From: Gammaproteobacteria bacterium
GTDB taxonomy: Bacteria; Pseudomonadota; Gammaproteobacteria; Steroidobacterales; Steroidobacteraceae
Direction: 5' to 3'
Assembly: GCA_028293725.1 (NCBI GenBank)
Contig: JAQGOE010000205.1
Span: 1 to 64,000 of the forward strand
DNA length: 64,000 nucleotides
Each line of letters begins with the position of its first letter. Position 1 is the stretch's first letter. The notes beneath the pieces were generated by a model, which saw only the letters and a program-made list of their open reading frames with translations, did no database searches and was not told the origin of the DNA. Positions 1 through 7,566 of the stretch are shown here, one piece after another. Both the position numbers and the translations under genes were made by a program.

Positions 1-1022
1 ACGCCTTCCGCCCGCACCCGCCCCATCGGAGCAGCATCCGCCAACACCCCGACATCAAACCTAACCAGCCGCTGCACTCCCGCCCGCTCAGCATTCCCCC
101 GAGCGTTCCGCACGGCACCCGAATCCCGATCCCGCCCCCGGATGGCCCCTTCGAGCCCACGGGCAACCGCGGCATCCATACCAGCACGCGCCCGCGCGCG
201 CGCCTCAACAAGCAACCGCTCCCAAGCGTCGACGTCGTGTCCTGCCCACCCCAGGAACCCAAAGTATTCCCGATCAAGCCCCGGCGCCCGATCGGCAGCA
301 ATCAGCGCCGCCTCAATCACAAAGGTCCCCGACCCACACATCGGATCAAGGAATTCCGCCGCGGCAGACCCCGGCCCCGGCCCAGCGCCCGGGCCCCTCT
401 CGGCGCCAACGCCCGCGCCGGTGCCAGCACCCACGCTCGCGCCCGGTCCCACCGCAAGATCCTGCCACCCCGACCGCAACAAAACCCCCGCCGCGACGTT
501 CTCCTTCAGCGGCGCCTCTCCGGCGGCCCCCCGGTAACCCCGGCGGTGCAAACTCTCGCCAGCCAAATCCAACGACACCACAAAGCTATTCCCATGAGCA
601 TGCGCATGAACTCGCACACTAGGCCGCTCGAGCTCCACACTCGGCCGCCACGCGCGTGAATCCCGCACCGAGTCGACGATCGCGTCCTTCAGCTTTAGCG
701 CGCCGAAATGCGTATGCGTGATCGCGGGATGTTGCCCGCTGAAATCGCACGCAAGCGTGGCCCCCGGCCCGAGATGTTCGGTCCAATCAATCTCGCGAAC
801 AGCGGTATAAAACCCATCCGCGTCGACCGCATCAAACCGTGCCAACTCGAGAAATACCCGATTCGCCACGCGCGACCACAGGCACGCCCGATACGCGACC
901 TCCAGCCCCGCCGAGAACATGACTCCCGTCGATCGCTCACGCGCGTCAGTCGCGCCCAGCGCGACCAACTCACGGGCCAGCAGGTCCGACAGCCCCCGCG
1001 GGGAGCTGACCAAAAATTGCAG
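1..1022 (-). CDS. rlmL: 23S rRNA (guanine-N2)-methyltransferase RlmL, N-terminal part (cut by window edge)
   Basis: The visible N-terminal third matches RlmL/YcbY, which methylates G2445 of 23S rRNA (and, in the long form, G2069). It starts with the THUMP-type region (FLVSSPRGLSDLLARELVALGA), followed by the characteristic GYRGAAGEAPLKEN segment and the SAM-binding DPMCGSGTFVIEAALIA motif. The 3' end lies outside the window. No ATG fits the expected N-terminus; CTG at 1022 or TTG at 1013 (just after the stop of the upstream puuC-like gene) fits the family alignment, so the start is tentative. A Gly/Ala/Pro-rich insert of about 33 residues (positions about 360-460) separates the THUMP/KDAIVD region from the SAM motif; the E. 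coli protein has only a few residues there. Family identity is recalled from the known E. coli protein; the start codon is inferred. Confidence 0.85.
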   Translation of the reverse strand, partial: MQFLVSSPRGLSDLLARELVALGATDARERSTGVMFSAGLEVAYRACLWSRVANRVFLELARFDAVDADGFYTAVREIDWTEHLGPGATLACDFSGQHPAITHTHFGALKLKDAIVDSVRDSRAWRPSVELERPSVRVHAHAHGNSFVVSLDLAGESLHRRGYRGAAGEAPLKENVAAGVLLRSGWQDLAVGPGASVGAGTGAGVGAERGPGAGPGPGSAAAEFLDPMCGSGTFVIEAALIAADRAPGLDREYFGFLGWAGHDVDAWERLLVEARARARAGMDAAVARGLEGAIRGRDRDSGAVRNARGNAERAGVQRLVRFDVGVLADAAPMGRVRAEG

Positions 1023-1033
1023 AGGCGTGGTAC

Positions 1034-2536
1034 TCAGGACAGGTCTATCCAGGTCGTCTTCAACTCGGTGTACTTTTCCAACGCATGCAGCGACTTGTCG
1101 CGCCCGATGCCCGACTGCTTGAAGCCGCCGAATGGCACGGTGATGTCGTCCGCGTCATAGCAGTTCACGAAAACCGTACCGGCGCGCAGGGCCTTCGCAA
1201 CACGATGGGCGACAGTGATATCCCGCGTCCAAACCGCCGAGACTAGGCCGTAAATCACGTCATTGGCGATCTCGATCGCCTCGTCGACAGTCTTGAACGT
1301 GATAGCCGATAGCACCGGCCCAAAGATCTCCTCACGTGCAATCGTCATGTTCGGCCGCACACCTTCGAACACGGTCGGCTCGATGAAATACCCGCCGGAG
1401 TCCGTCCGAACACGCTCGCCGCCGAAGCGCAGCTTCGCCCCGTCGCGACGCCCGGCCTCGACAAAGCCCAACACCCGCTTCATCTGGATCTCGTCCACAA
1501 TGGCGCCGAGCTTCGTGGCCGGATCGAGCGGATCACCGGGCTGCATGGTCCGGCTGACCGCCTGCACCTTCTCGAGCACGGCATCTTTGATGCTTTCGTG
1601 CACCAACAGCCGCGAGCCCGCCGAGCACACCTCGCCCTGGTTGAAAAAGATAGCGGAAGCCGCGGCCGCCGCAGCCCGCTCGACGTCCGGATAATCCGCC
1701 ATGACGATGTTGGGCGACTTACCACCACACTCCACCGACACGCGCTTCAGATTCGACTGCCCGGCATACTGCATCACCAGGCCGCCGGTCGCGGTCGAGC
1801 CGGTGAACGTAATGCAATCGACGTCCATATGCAGAGCGAGCGCCTTGCCGGCCGTCTGTCCGAAGCCCGGCACGACATTCAACACGCCCGCCGGCAGACC
1901 CGCCTCGATAGCGATCTCAGCGATCCGGATCGCCGTCAGAGGCGACTTCTCCGAGGGCTTGAGCACCAGGGAGTTACCTGCAGCCAGCACCGGACCGATT
2001 TTCCACGCCGCCATGAGAAGCGGGAAATTCCAAGGCACGATCGCGCCGACCACACCCATGGGCTCGCGGGTAATCAAAGCGAGCGTGTCGCGACCGGTGG
2101 GCGCGACCTCGTCGTAAACCTTGTCGATCGCCTCGGCATACCAACGAATGCAATTCGCGCTACCCGGTATGTCGACGCTCAGGCTGTCGCTGATAGGTTT
2201 CCCCATATCGAGCGTCTCGAGCAGCGCCAGCTCGTCACCGTTCTCCTGAATGAGGTCAGCGAAACGCTGCAGAACCTTCTTACGCTTCGCGGGCGCGAGA
2301 TTCGCCCAACTGCCTTTCCGAAAGACCGCACGGGCCGCCGCGACCGCGCGATTAACATCCTCCACGTCACAAGCGGCGACGCGGGCAAGCACCTCTGCGT
2401 TGGAGGGGTTGATGCAATCGAAGGTCTGTCCCGAGGCGGCATCGACATAACGTCCGTCGATGAAGGCCTGAGTGCGGAAACGCAAGGAGCGCGAGCGCTC
2501 GTGCCAAAAAGAAGTCGTATTGAGTTTTGCGTTCAT
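1034..2536 (-). CDS. puuC: gamma-glutamyl-gamma-aminobutyraldehyde dehydrogenase-type aldehyde dehydrogenase (PuuC-like)
   Basis: A 500-residue NAD(P)-dependent aldehyde dehydrogenase. Visible family features are PWNF with Asn170, KPSEKSP, FTGST, the general-base Glu269 in VECGG and the nucleophile Cys304 in GEVC, plus the C-terminal DKSLHALEKYTELKTTW segment that is nearly the same in E. coli PuuC. It would oxidise aminobutyraldehyde-type products of putrescine breakdown in the cytoplasm. The ATG at 2536 gives an N-terminus (MNAKLNTTSFWHERS) that aligns with PuuC; an upstream in-frame extension overlaps the puuR-like gene and is rejected. The gene lies 13 bases after the puuR-like gene, so the two are probably co-transcribed. 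The exact substrate (free or gamma-glutamylated aldehyde) cannot be decided, because no gamma-glutamylputrescine synthetase is visible. Confidence 0.88.
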   Translation of the reverse strand: MNAKLNTTSFWHERSRSLRFRTQAFIDGRYVDAASGQTFDCINPSNAEVLARVAACDVEDVNRAVAAARAVFRKGSWANLAPAKRKKVLQRFADLIQENGDELALLETLDMGKPISDSLSVDIPGSANCIRWYAEAIDKVYDEVAPTGRDTLALITREPMGVVGAIVPWNFPLLMAAWKIGPVLAAGNSLVLKPSEKSPLTAIRIAEIAIEAGLPAGVLNVVPGFGQTAGKALALHMDVDCITFTGSTATGGLVMQYAGQSNLKRVSVECGGKSPNIVMADYPDVERAAAAAASAIFFNQGEVCSAGSRLLVHESIKDAVLEKVQAVSRTMQPGDPLDPATKLGAIVDEIQMKRVLGFVEAGRRDGAKLRFGGERVRTDSGGYFIEPTVFEGVRPNMTIAREEIFGPVLSAITFKTVDEAIEIANDVIYGLVSAVWTRDITVAHRVAKALRAGTVFVNCYDADDITVPFGGFKQSGIGRDKSLHALEKYTELKTTWIDLS

Positions 2537-2549
2537 ACAGGCATTCGCT

Positions 2550-3098
2550 TCAAAAAGTCGGTGGAGTGCTGGCACTGATGATCTCACACACCTCGCGCCC
2601 GATATTGCGGAAGCGGTGTGGGAGCTGACTGGAGAAATAATAAGCCTCGCCGGGCCCGAGCACGCGCGCGCTACCACCGACCGTCAGCTCGATCCTGCCG
2701 CGAACGACAACGCCAGCCTCTTCTCCGCGGTGCGCGAGCATCTCTTCGCCGGTCGCGGCGCCGGCAGCGTAGCGCTCCTGCAAGACCGTGAGCTGTCGTC
2801 CCGGACGCTTCGCCGCCACGAGCCGTAGAGAAACGTCTTGGTTTCCGAGTTCAACGAGCTCGTCAGCGCTAAAAAAAGCCTGCGGCGCGGCGCTCAGATC
2901 CAAGGTGAAGAATTCGGCGAGTGACATGGGCACACCGTCGAGGACCCTTTTCAGGGAGCTGACGGACGGGCTGACCCGATTCTGCTCAATGAGCGAAATG
3001 AGCCCGTTGGTGACACCGGCCCGGCGCGCCAACTCCCGCTGGGAGAGGCCAAAACTCGTTCGGACGCTGCGCAGGCGCGCCCCGACGTCGATGCTCAT
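2550..3098 (-). CDS. puuR: XRE-cupin transcriptional repressor of putrescine catabolism (PuuR-like)
   Basis: A 182-residue regulator with an N-terminal HTH_3/XRE domain (about residues 7-62, with GLSQRELARRAGVTNGLISLIEQ) and a C-terminal cupin_2 domain (about 105-178, ending ISASTPPTF as in E. coli PuuR). PuuR represses putrescine-utilisation genes and is released by putrescine. It sits directly before the puuC-like dehydrogenase and divergent from an omega-aminotransferase, so it most likely controls both from the 110-base intergenic region. The ATG at 3098 has no strong Shine-Dalgarno sequence. Confidence 0.87.
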   Translation of the reverse strand: MSIDVGARLRSVRTSFGLSQRELARRAGVTNGLISLIEQNRVSPSVSSLKRVLDGVPMSLAEFFTLDLSAAPQAFFSADELVELGNQDVSLRLVAAKRPGRQLTVLQERYAAGAATGEEMLAHRGEEAGVVVRGRIELTVGGSARVLGPGEAYYFSSQLPHRFRNIGREVCEIISASTPPTF

Positions 3099-3126
3099 GG
3101 GCGTTTAAGATATTAGACGAGATGGG

Positions 3127-3144
3127 CGGAATTTTTGGTCAGGA
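3127..3144. promoter_or_regulatory. possible PuuR-type operator in the divergent puuR/aminotransferase intergenic region
   Basis: The core TGGTCA/TGACCA at 3136-3141 lies between the divergent starts (3098 and 3208). The PuuR site known from E. coli contains a TGACCA core within an A/T-rich context, and here the minus strand reads TGACCAAAAATT. The match covers only the core, so this is a suggestion based on location and a short similarity. Confidence 0.25.
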
Positions 3145-3207
3145 TGGCCCTCTTTGTCCACTTTATTTATCATTCGCCCCTCAGCCACCCCAACCGAGCT
3201 CCGCACC

Positions 3208-4542
3208 ATGCCCACCACCCCTCCCGAGTCGCTCGCCCGCGGCGACCTCGAAGCCTTCTGGATGCCCTTCACGGCCAACCGCCAGTTCAAGTCCAAGCCT
3301 CGCATCCTGGCGAAAGCCAGTGGCATGCACTACTGGACTCCCGAAGGCCGGCAACTCCTCGATGGAGTCGCCGGGCTGTGGTGTGTGAACGCCGGACACG
3401 GGCGCAAGGAAATTACCCAGGCTGTCGCGTCGCAGCTCGAGACTATGGATTACGCGCCGCCATTCCAGATGGGGCACCCGCCGGCGTTCGCGCTCGCCAA
3501 TGCAGTGGTGAAAATCGCGCCCCCCGGCATGGATCACGTTTTCTTCACGAACTCGGGCTCCGAGTCCGTCGACACCGCGCTGAAAATCGCGCTGGCGTAC
3601 CACCGCGTCAAAGGCGAAGCCACGCGCACGAAGCTCATCGGTCGTGAGCGCGGTTACCACGGTGTGGGCTTTGGCGGCATCTCGGTCGGCGGCATCTCGC
3701 CAAATCGCAAAATGTGGTCGGCATCGTTACTGCCGGGGATCGATCACCTCTCCCATACGCACGATCTTGCGAAGAATGCGTTTTCCCGCGGTGAGCCTGA
3801 GCACGGTGCGAGCCTCGCGGAAGAGTTGGAGCGCCTGGTCACGCTGCACGACCCGTCGACCATTGCCGCGGTCATCATCGAGCCGATCGCTGGCTCGACC
3901 GGTGTGTTGATTCCACCGAAGGGCTATCTGAAGCGCATCCGGGAAATTTGCGACCGTCACGGCATTCTCCTCATTTTCGACGAGGTCATCACCGGTTTCG
4001 GCCGAACGGGCTCACCGTTCGCCGCGCAGGAGTTTGGCGTCACACCCGACCTCCTCACGGCGGCCAAGGGCCTCACGAACGGCTGCGTTCCGATGGGCGC
4101 TGTGCTCGTGAAGAAGGCGATTTTCGAGGCCTTCATGCAAGGACCCGAGGGCGCGATCGAACTCTTCCACGGCTACACCTACTCCGCGCACCCGACAGCG
4201 TGCGCCGCGGGGCTGGCAACCCTGGCCATCTACGAGCGTGACGGACTGCTGACACGGGCGAAAACGCTGGCGCGCTATTGGGAAGACGCCGCGCACTCGT
4301 TGAAGGGCCTGCCGCACGTGATCGACATTCGCAACTACGGCCTGATTCTCGGCCTGGAGTTGGAATCGATTCCGGGCAAGGTGGGTGCAAGAGCATTCGA
4401 GGTCTACACGAAATGCTTCGACCGCGGACTGTTGATTCGCCAGACCGCCGACATCCTGGCGCTGTCGCCGCCACTCATCATCGAGCGGCCGCAGATCGAC
4501 CAGATCTTCGCGACCCTGACTGAAGTGTTGAAAGGCCTATAA
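3208..4542 (+). CDS. class III PLP-dependent omega-amino acid--pyruvate aminotransferase
   Basis: A 444-residue fold-type I, class III aminotransferase of the beta-alanine/omega-amine:pyruvate type. Visible motifs are TNSGSESVDTALK (PLP phosphate cup, about 114-126), GRERGYHG, FDEV with Asp258 that pairs with the pyridine nitrogen, and the Schiff-base Lys287 in TAAKGLTNG. It would move the amino group of putrescine, beta-alanine or a related omega-amine to pyruvate, producing the aldehyde used by the PuuC-like dehydrogenase next door. The ATG at 3208 matches the family N-terminus; a longer in-frame start at 3154 adds 18 residues unlike the family. The gene is divergent from puuR. The preferred amine cannot be read from the sequence. 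Confidence 0.85.
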   Translation: MPTTPPESLARGDLEAFWMPFTANRQFKSKPRILAKASGMHYWTPEGRQLLDGVAGLWCVNAGHGRKEITQAVASQLETMDYAPPFQMGHPPAFALANAVVKIAPPGMDHVFFTNSGSESVDTALKIALAYHRVKGEATRTKLIGRERGYHGVGFGGISVGGISPNRKMWSASLLPGIDHLSHTHDLAKNAFSRGEPEHGASLAEELERLVTLHDPSTIAAVIIEPIAGSTGVLIPPKGYLKRIREICDRHGILLIFDEVITGFGRTGSPFAAQEFGVTPDLLTAAKGLTNGCVPMGAVLVKKAIFEAFMQGPEGAIELFHGYTYSAHPTACAAGLATLAIYERDGLLTRAKTLARYWEDAAHSLKGLPHVIDIRNYGLILGLELESIPGKVGARAFEVYTKCFDRGLLIRQTADILALSPPLIIERPQIDQIFATLTEVLKGL

Positions 4543-4571
4543 CTCGCCGCGCCGCAGCGGCAGGACGAAAC

Positions 4572-4599
4572 AGCGGAGGCCCCCCGGAGGGCCTCCGCT
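4572..4599. terminator. bidirectional intrinsic terminator between convergent genes
   Basis: A perfect 11-bp G+C-rich stem (4572-4582 with 4589-4599) closes a 6-base loop. On the plus strand it is followed by a T-rich stretch; on the minus strand by a shorter TGTTTCGT tail. It lies just after the aminotransferase stop and just after the stop of the small minus-strand gene, so it can serve both. Confidence 0.75.
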
Positions 4600-4614
4600 C
4601 ATATCTCTTGGTTC

Positions 4615-4773
4615 TTAGTTCTTCACAGCACGAGGCAGTGTACGACTCCGGAAATGCTTCACGCTCGAAAGCACCGTCCATGCCAACGCGACAAGGACTA
4701 CGGCGCTACCAACGAGAATCTCCATCTCCGACAGCGTAAACCCCCGATTCGCCGCAACGGTGACAGTCTCCAT
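4615..4773 (-). CDS. 52-residue single-span membrane peptide with a type IV prepilin-like N-terminus
   Basis: ATG at 4773, stop TAA at 4615-4617, with AGAGG six bases before the start. The peptide begins METVTVAANRGFTLSEMEIL, followed by a hydrophobic segment (about residues 18-39, ending in AWTVLSSV), then a basic tail HFRSRTLPRAVKN. The G-FTLxE pattern (Gly11 then Phe, Glu at +5) resembles the prepilin peptidase recognition site of type IV pilins and pseudopilins, but there is no globular head. The gene ends against the bidirectional terminator at 4572-4599. The good ribosome site, terminator and membrane segment argue that it is real; a pilin-like function is speculative, and it may simply be a small membrane protein. 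Confidence 0.5.
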   Translation of the reverse strand: METVTVAANRGFTLSEMEILVGSAVVLVALAWTVLSSVKHFRSRTLPRAVKN

Positions 4774-4890
4774 GACAAACCTCTGCGCAAGCCACTTAAA
4801 GGGGATTTCATCTACCCCTTCAGGCTTCCATGTTGCGCCCGCGCCGTGAAGCGCTGCGTCGTGGATCTGCGACGCATATCACCAGCATGT

Positions 4891-4908
4891 AAGGTTATGT
4901 GAAACCTT
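4891..4908. repeat. inverted repeat AAGGTT-N6-AACCTT
   Basis: Perfect 6-bp arms separated by six bases, just after the stop of the cupin gene and about 120 bases upstream of the small membrane peptide on the same strand. It could be a weak terminator stem for the cupin gene (no T-run follows) or an operator for the small gene. Confidence 0.35.
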
Positions 4909-4914
4909 GAGGCG

Positions 4915-5271
4915 TCAAGTACGCGGCTCGAAAATCGCGTAGACCTTCGAGCAGTCCTCCAACACTTCCCAGGTGCCCGAAAAGCCGGCCGGCACCACGA
5001 ATGCGTCGCCCGGGCCGAACGCGCTGGACTCACCGACATCGCTGGTAATAACGACGCGGCCCGCCGTCATCACACATAACTCATTCTCGGTATAGCGCAC
5101 CCGCCATTTGCCGCGAGTCCCGGACCACCGGCCGGCAAAAAACGTCTGCGTCGAGTCGGTGAAGTAATTCCAGACACGGTGCTCGGGAGCACCGGACAAG
5201 AGGCGGTCGACACCAGGCACCGACACATCCGGCTCGAGGGGAGCGTCCAAACGGACAATGGAAGCGTTCAT
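4915..5271 (-). CDS. small cupin-domain protein (Cupin_3 / DUF861 type)
   Basis: A 118-residue single-domain protein. The central and C-terminal part shows the cupin_3 pattern: WSGTRGKWRVRYTENELCVMTAGRV followed by FGPGDAFVVPAGFSGTWEV and a final KVYAIFEPR. Proteins of this type occur beside amine and amino-acid catabolic genes and are often related to EutQ or ureidoglycine aminohydrolase cupins, but most have no proven activity. The ATG at 5271 gives a normal N-terminus (MNASIVRLDAPL); the longer in-frame reading runs back into the OmpA-like gene and has no support. It lies 97 bases after the OmpA-like gene on the same strand. Function unknown beyond fold. Confidence 0.72.
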   Translation of the reverse strand: MNASIVRLDAPLEPDVSVPGVDRLLSGAPEHRVWNYFTDSTQTFFAGRWSGTRGKWRVRYTENELCVMTAGRVVITSDVGESSAFGPGDAFVVPAGFSGTWEVLEDCSKVYAIFEPRT

Positions 5272-5368
5272 GGCAGCGAATATAGCCTGGAAGCGGCGGG
5301 GGGCGTCAGGCCCAGCGGCGGGCCTCCCTGCCCGCCGCACCCGCCCTCGCCCCAGAGGCTCTAACCAG

Positions 5369-6136
5369 CTAGTCATTGCGCGCCACTTCCTGGCTTCCCG
5401 CACGCTCGAGCCGCACCGTGACCTTGCGGTCGAACGCGTACCCGTCGACGTCGCCCTCCATCGAGGTGGACTCCGTCTTGCCGTGCCCTTCGACGATCAT
5501 GTGGTCCTTCGCCACTCCCGCCTGCGCCAGCACTTCAGCCACCGCTTCGGCACGACGCCGTGACAACTCGTCGTTCACCTTCTCCGACCCACGGGGATCG
5601 GCGAAGCCCGCCACACGCACCTTCACATCCGGCATGGACGCGGCGAGGGCACCGAGTTTCATCAGAGGCGACATCGCCTGGATGCTGATCGAATCCTCGT
5701 TGGTCCTGAAGCTCACATCCGTCCCCAGCTCATTGGCATTCTTCAATGTCAGATCCAACTGATCGCTCTTCGCCCGTGCGTCCGCCAGTGAGGCATTCAG
5801 CTCGGTCACGCTCTGGGTCAGCAGCGCACGCTGCGTCTCGCTCTCACTCAGATCGCCCTTGAGCGTTTTCGCAGCCACCTCCTTCTTGTGGTAGCGGTCG
5901 CCAATCCAGCCGCCCGCGGCCGCACCCAGGATGGCGCCGACCGGACCACCCGCCGCCGCACCCACCGCCAGGCCGGTAAACACACCGATGTTTTCCGGTT
6001 TCGAGGCTTTCGTCTTGGCAGCCTTCACCGTGACCGTCCCGCTGTCCTGCGCATATACCGGCAGAGCCACCACACAGGTGGAAATCAGGGTCAATCCCAA
6101 CGCGCCGGCCCGAAGCTTTTTCGTGAAAGTGTTCAT
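5369..6136 (-). CDS. OmpA-family protein with glycine-zipper domain (PdsO-like)
   Basis: A 255-residue exported protein. Domains: signal peptide (about 1-30, cleavage near PVYAQ), glycine-zipper segment (about 50-80, GLAVGAAAGGPVGAILGAAAGGWIGD, a membrane-inserting Gly motif), a predicted helical stretch (about 90-130), then an OmpA C-terminal peptidoglycan-binding domain (about 138-250, with FADPRGSEKVNDELSRRRAEAV). The order recalls PdsO, the OmpA partner of the proteobacterial dedicated sortase system, but no sortase or sortase substrate is present. The start at 6136 is preferred over 6145 because the ribosome site GAGAGG touches the upstream ATG but lies nine bases before the one at 6136. 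It probably links outer membrane and cell wall. Confidence 0.78.
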   Translation of the reverse strand: MNTFTKKLRAGALGLTLISTCVVALPVYAQDSGTVTVKAAKTKASKPENIGVFTGLAVGAAAGGPVGAILGAAAGGWIGDRYHKKEVAAKTLKGDLSESETQRALLTQSVTELNASLADARAKSDQLDLTLKNANELGTDVSFRTNEDSISIQAMSPLMKLGALAASMPDVKVRVAGFADPRGSEKVNDELSRRRAEAVAEVLAQAGVAKDHMIVEGHGKTESTSMEGDVDGYAFDRKVTVRLERAGSQEVARND

Positions 6137-6422
6137 GAGTTGCATCCTCTCGCTTGCCTGTTTGAAAAGCGGAACCGCTCGTTCCGTCCTGGAGGCAATT
6201 TCATCGCGAGGGCAGGGCTTGGGCGTGGCGCAAACCCGTCAGGCTGGTGATGATTCGTGGCAAATAGTGGCAGCCGTCGACGGCGGCAGGGGCCCTGCCC
6301 GGCTCCTGGCCGGCCTTAGCGTGAGTGGATTGGCAAGTTGTACGTGGATCCCATTAATGGCAAAGAACTGGATGTTGCGGCCCGGATTGCAGTAATTTCT
6401 GGTTTAGCTAACAGCAGTTGGG

Positions 6423-7559
6423 ATGCCAATGCTCGAGCAACGACTCAACGAGATGTTCGGTGACAAAGGCCCCACTGGGTTCGGAACCGGGTGGTGGAGC
6501 GGCGTCCTGTCGGCCTTTTTTGGAGTGCTCGCATTCGGAGCGGTGATATGCCTGCATTTTCCGCAGCTGTTGTCGTCCCCGGAGCTACGGCCTTACTACC
6601 CGATGCCCCTCATTCGCTTGTTGATCCAGGCTGTGATTGGGGGGGCGATCTTCTTCGGTGTCCTGTCTGCGATGCTGCGGAGGAAGAAGATCCTTGCGTT
6701 GACGGGGATGTTGTTCGCTCTTGGAGCGACCCTGCTGGGCGGAGCCAGCGTGCCGATCAACGAAGATCTGCATAATGGACCCGCCATCGGGCTGGATTGG
6801 TTCCTGCTCGATATGCTGCTCATGACGCTGATCTTTTCGCCCATCGAGGTGCTTTGGCCAGCCTATCCGAAACAAAACGTCTTTCGCAGCGAGTGGCTGA
6901 CGGACATCGTCTATTTTCTGTCCACGCATCTGCCGATTCAGATCACGACTTTCCTCATCCTGCTGCCAGCCACTCAGCTCAGCTCCATCCTCAACATTCC
7001 GTCAGCCGTCACCGCGGTCGGCCACCTACCCTGGCTGGTGCAATTCTTTCTGGCCATCGTGGTTGCCGATCTTGCCGAATACGCCATCCATCGGTGCTTC
7101 CACACGGTGCCATTTATGTGGCGCTTCCACGCGATCCACCATTCTTCCGAGTCGCTCGACTGGATCGCCGGCTCACGCTCTCACATCGTGGATGACATCG
7201 CCGTGCGTGGGTTCATTCTCATCCCCATGATGCTCGTGTTTCCCCACAACATGCTCATCGCCTACCTGTTTTTCGTAAACTTCCACGCCACCTGGACCCA
7301 TTGCAACTTCGGCCCGACGATCAAGTGGCTGGAGCCTTACCTGATTCAACCCAGGTACCACCACTGGCATCACACGTCGCAGACGGAGGCCATAGACAAG
7401 AATTTCGCCATCCACTTTCCGTGGATCGATAGGATCTTCGGAACCCACTACCTCCCCAAAGACAAATGGCCGGATACCTACGGCCTGCACAACGAAAAAA
7501 TGCCGGCCGGCTTCTGGCGGCAGACTTTCTATCCTCTGACAGGAAAGCGGGCGGCGTAG
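6423..7559 (+). CDS. membrane fatty acid hydroxylase / sterol desaturase family protein
   Basis: A 378-residue polytopic membrane protein of the fatty acid hydroxylase superfamily. The histidine boxes that bind the di-iron centre are visible: HRCFH (about residue 225), HAIHH (about 238) and HHWHH (about 315). Several hydrophobic spans precede them (around 25-50, 60-85, 90-105, 120-135, 160-180, 205-220). Members insert oxygen into or desaturate lipids at the membrane face. An ATG two codons downstream (6429) is an alternative start. The next gene is a convergent lipid desaturase, which supports a role in membrane-lipid modification; the true substrate is unknown. Confidence 0.85.
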   Translation: MPMLEQRLNEMFGDKGPTGFGTGWWSGVLSAFFGVLAFGAVICLHFPQLLSSPELRPYYPMPLIRLLIQAVIGGAIFFGVLSAMLRRKKILALTGMLFALGATLLGGASVPINEDLHNGPAIGLDWFLLDMLLMTLIFSPIEVLWPAYPKQNVFRSEWLTDIVYFLSTHLPIQITTFLILLPATQLSSILNIPSAVTAVGHLPWLVQFFLAIVVADLAEYAIHRCFHTVPFMWRFHAIHHSSESLDWIAGSRSHIVDDIAVRGFILIPMMLVFPHNMLIAYLFFVNFHATWTHCNFGPTIKWLEPYLIQPRYHHWHHTSQTEAIDKNFAIHFPWIDRIFGTHYLPKDKWPDTYGLHNEKMPAGFWRQTFYPLTGKRAA

Positions 7560-7566
7560 CCGCGGG

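Noticed and set aside
1598..2578. A 326-codon plus-strand frame
   Set aside because: Antisense shadow of the PuuC-like dehydrogenase; composition is not protein-like.
6285..6299. GGCAGGG-G-CCCTGCC palindrome between the OmpA-like and hydroxylase genes
   Set aside because: The arms are separated by one base, so no terminator hairpin can form, and the region is G+C-rich enough for such a match by chance; no promoter is attached to it.
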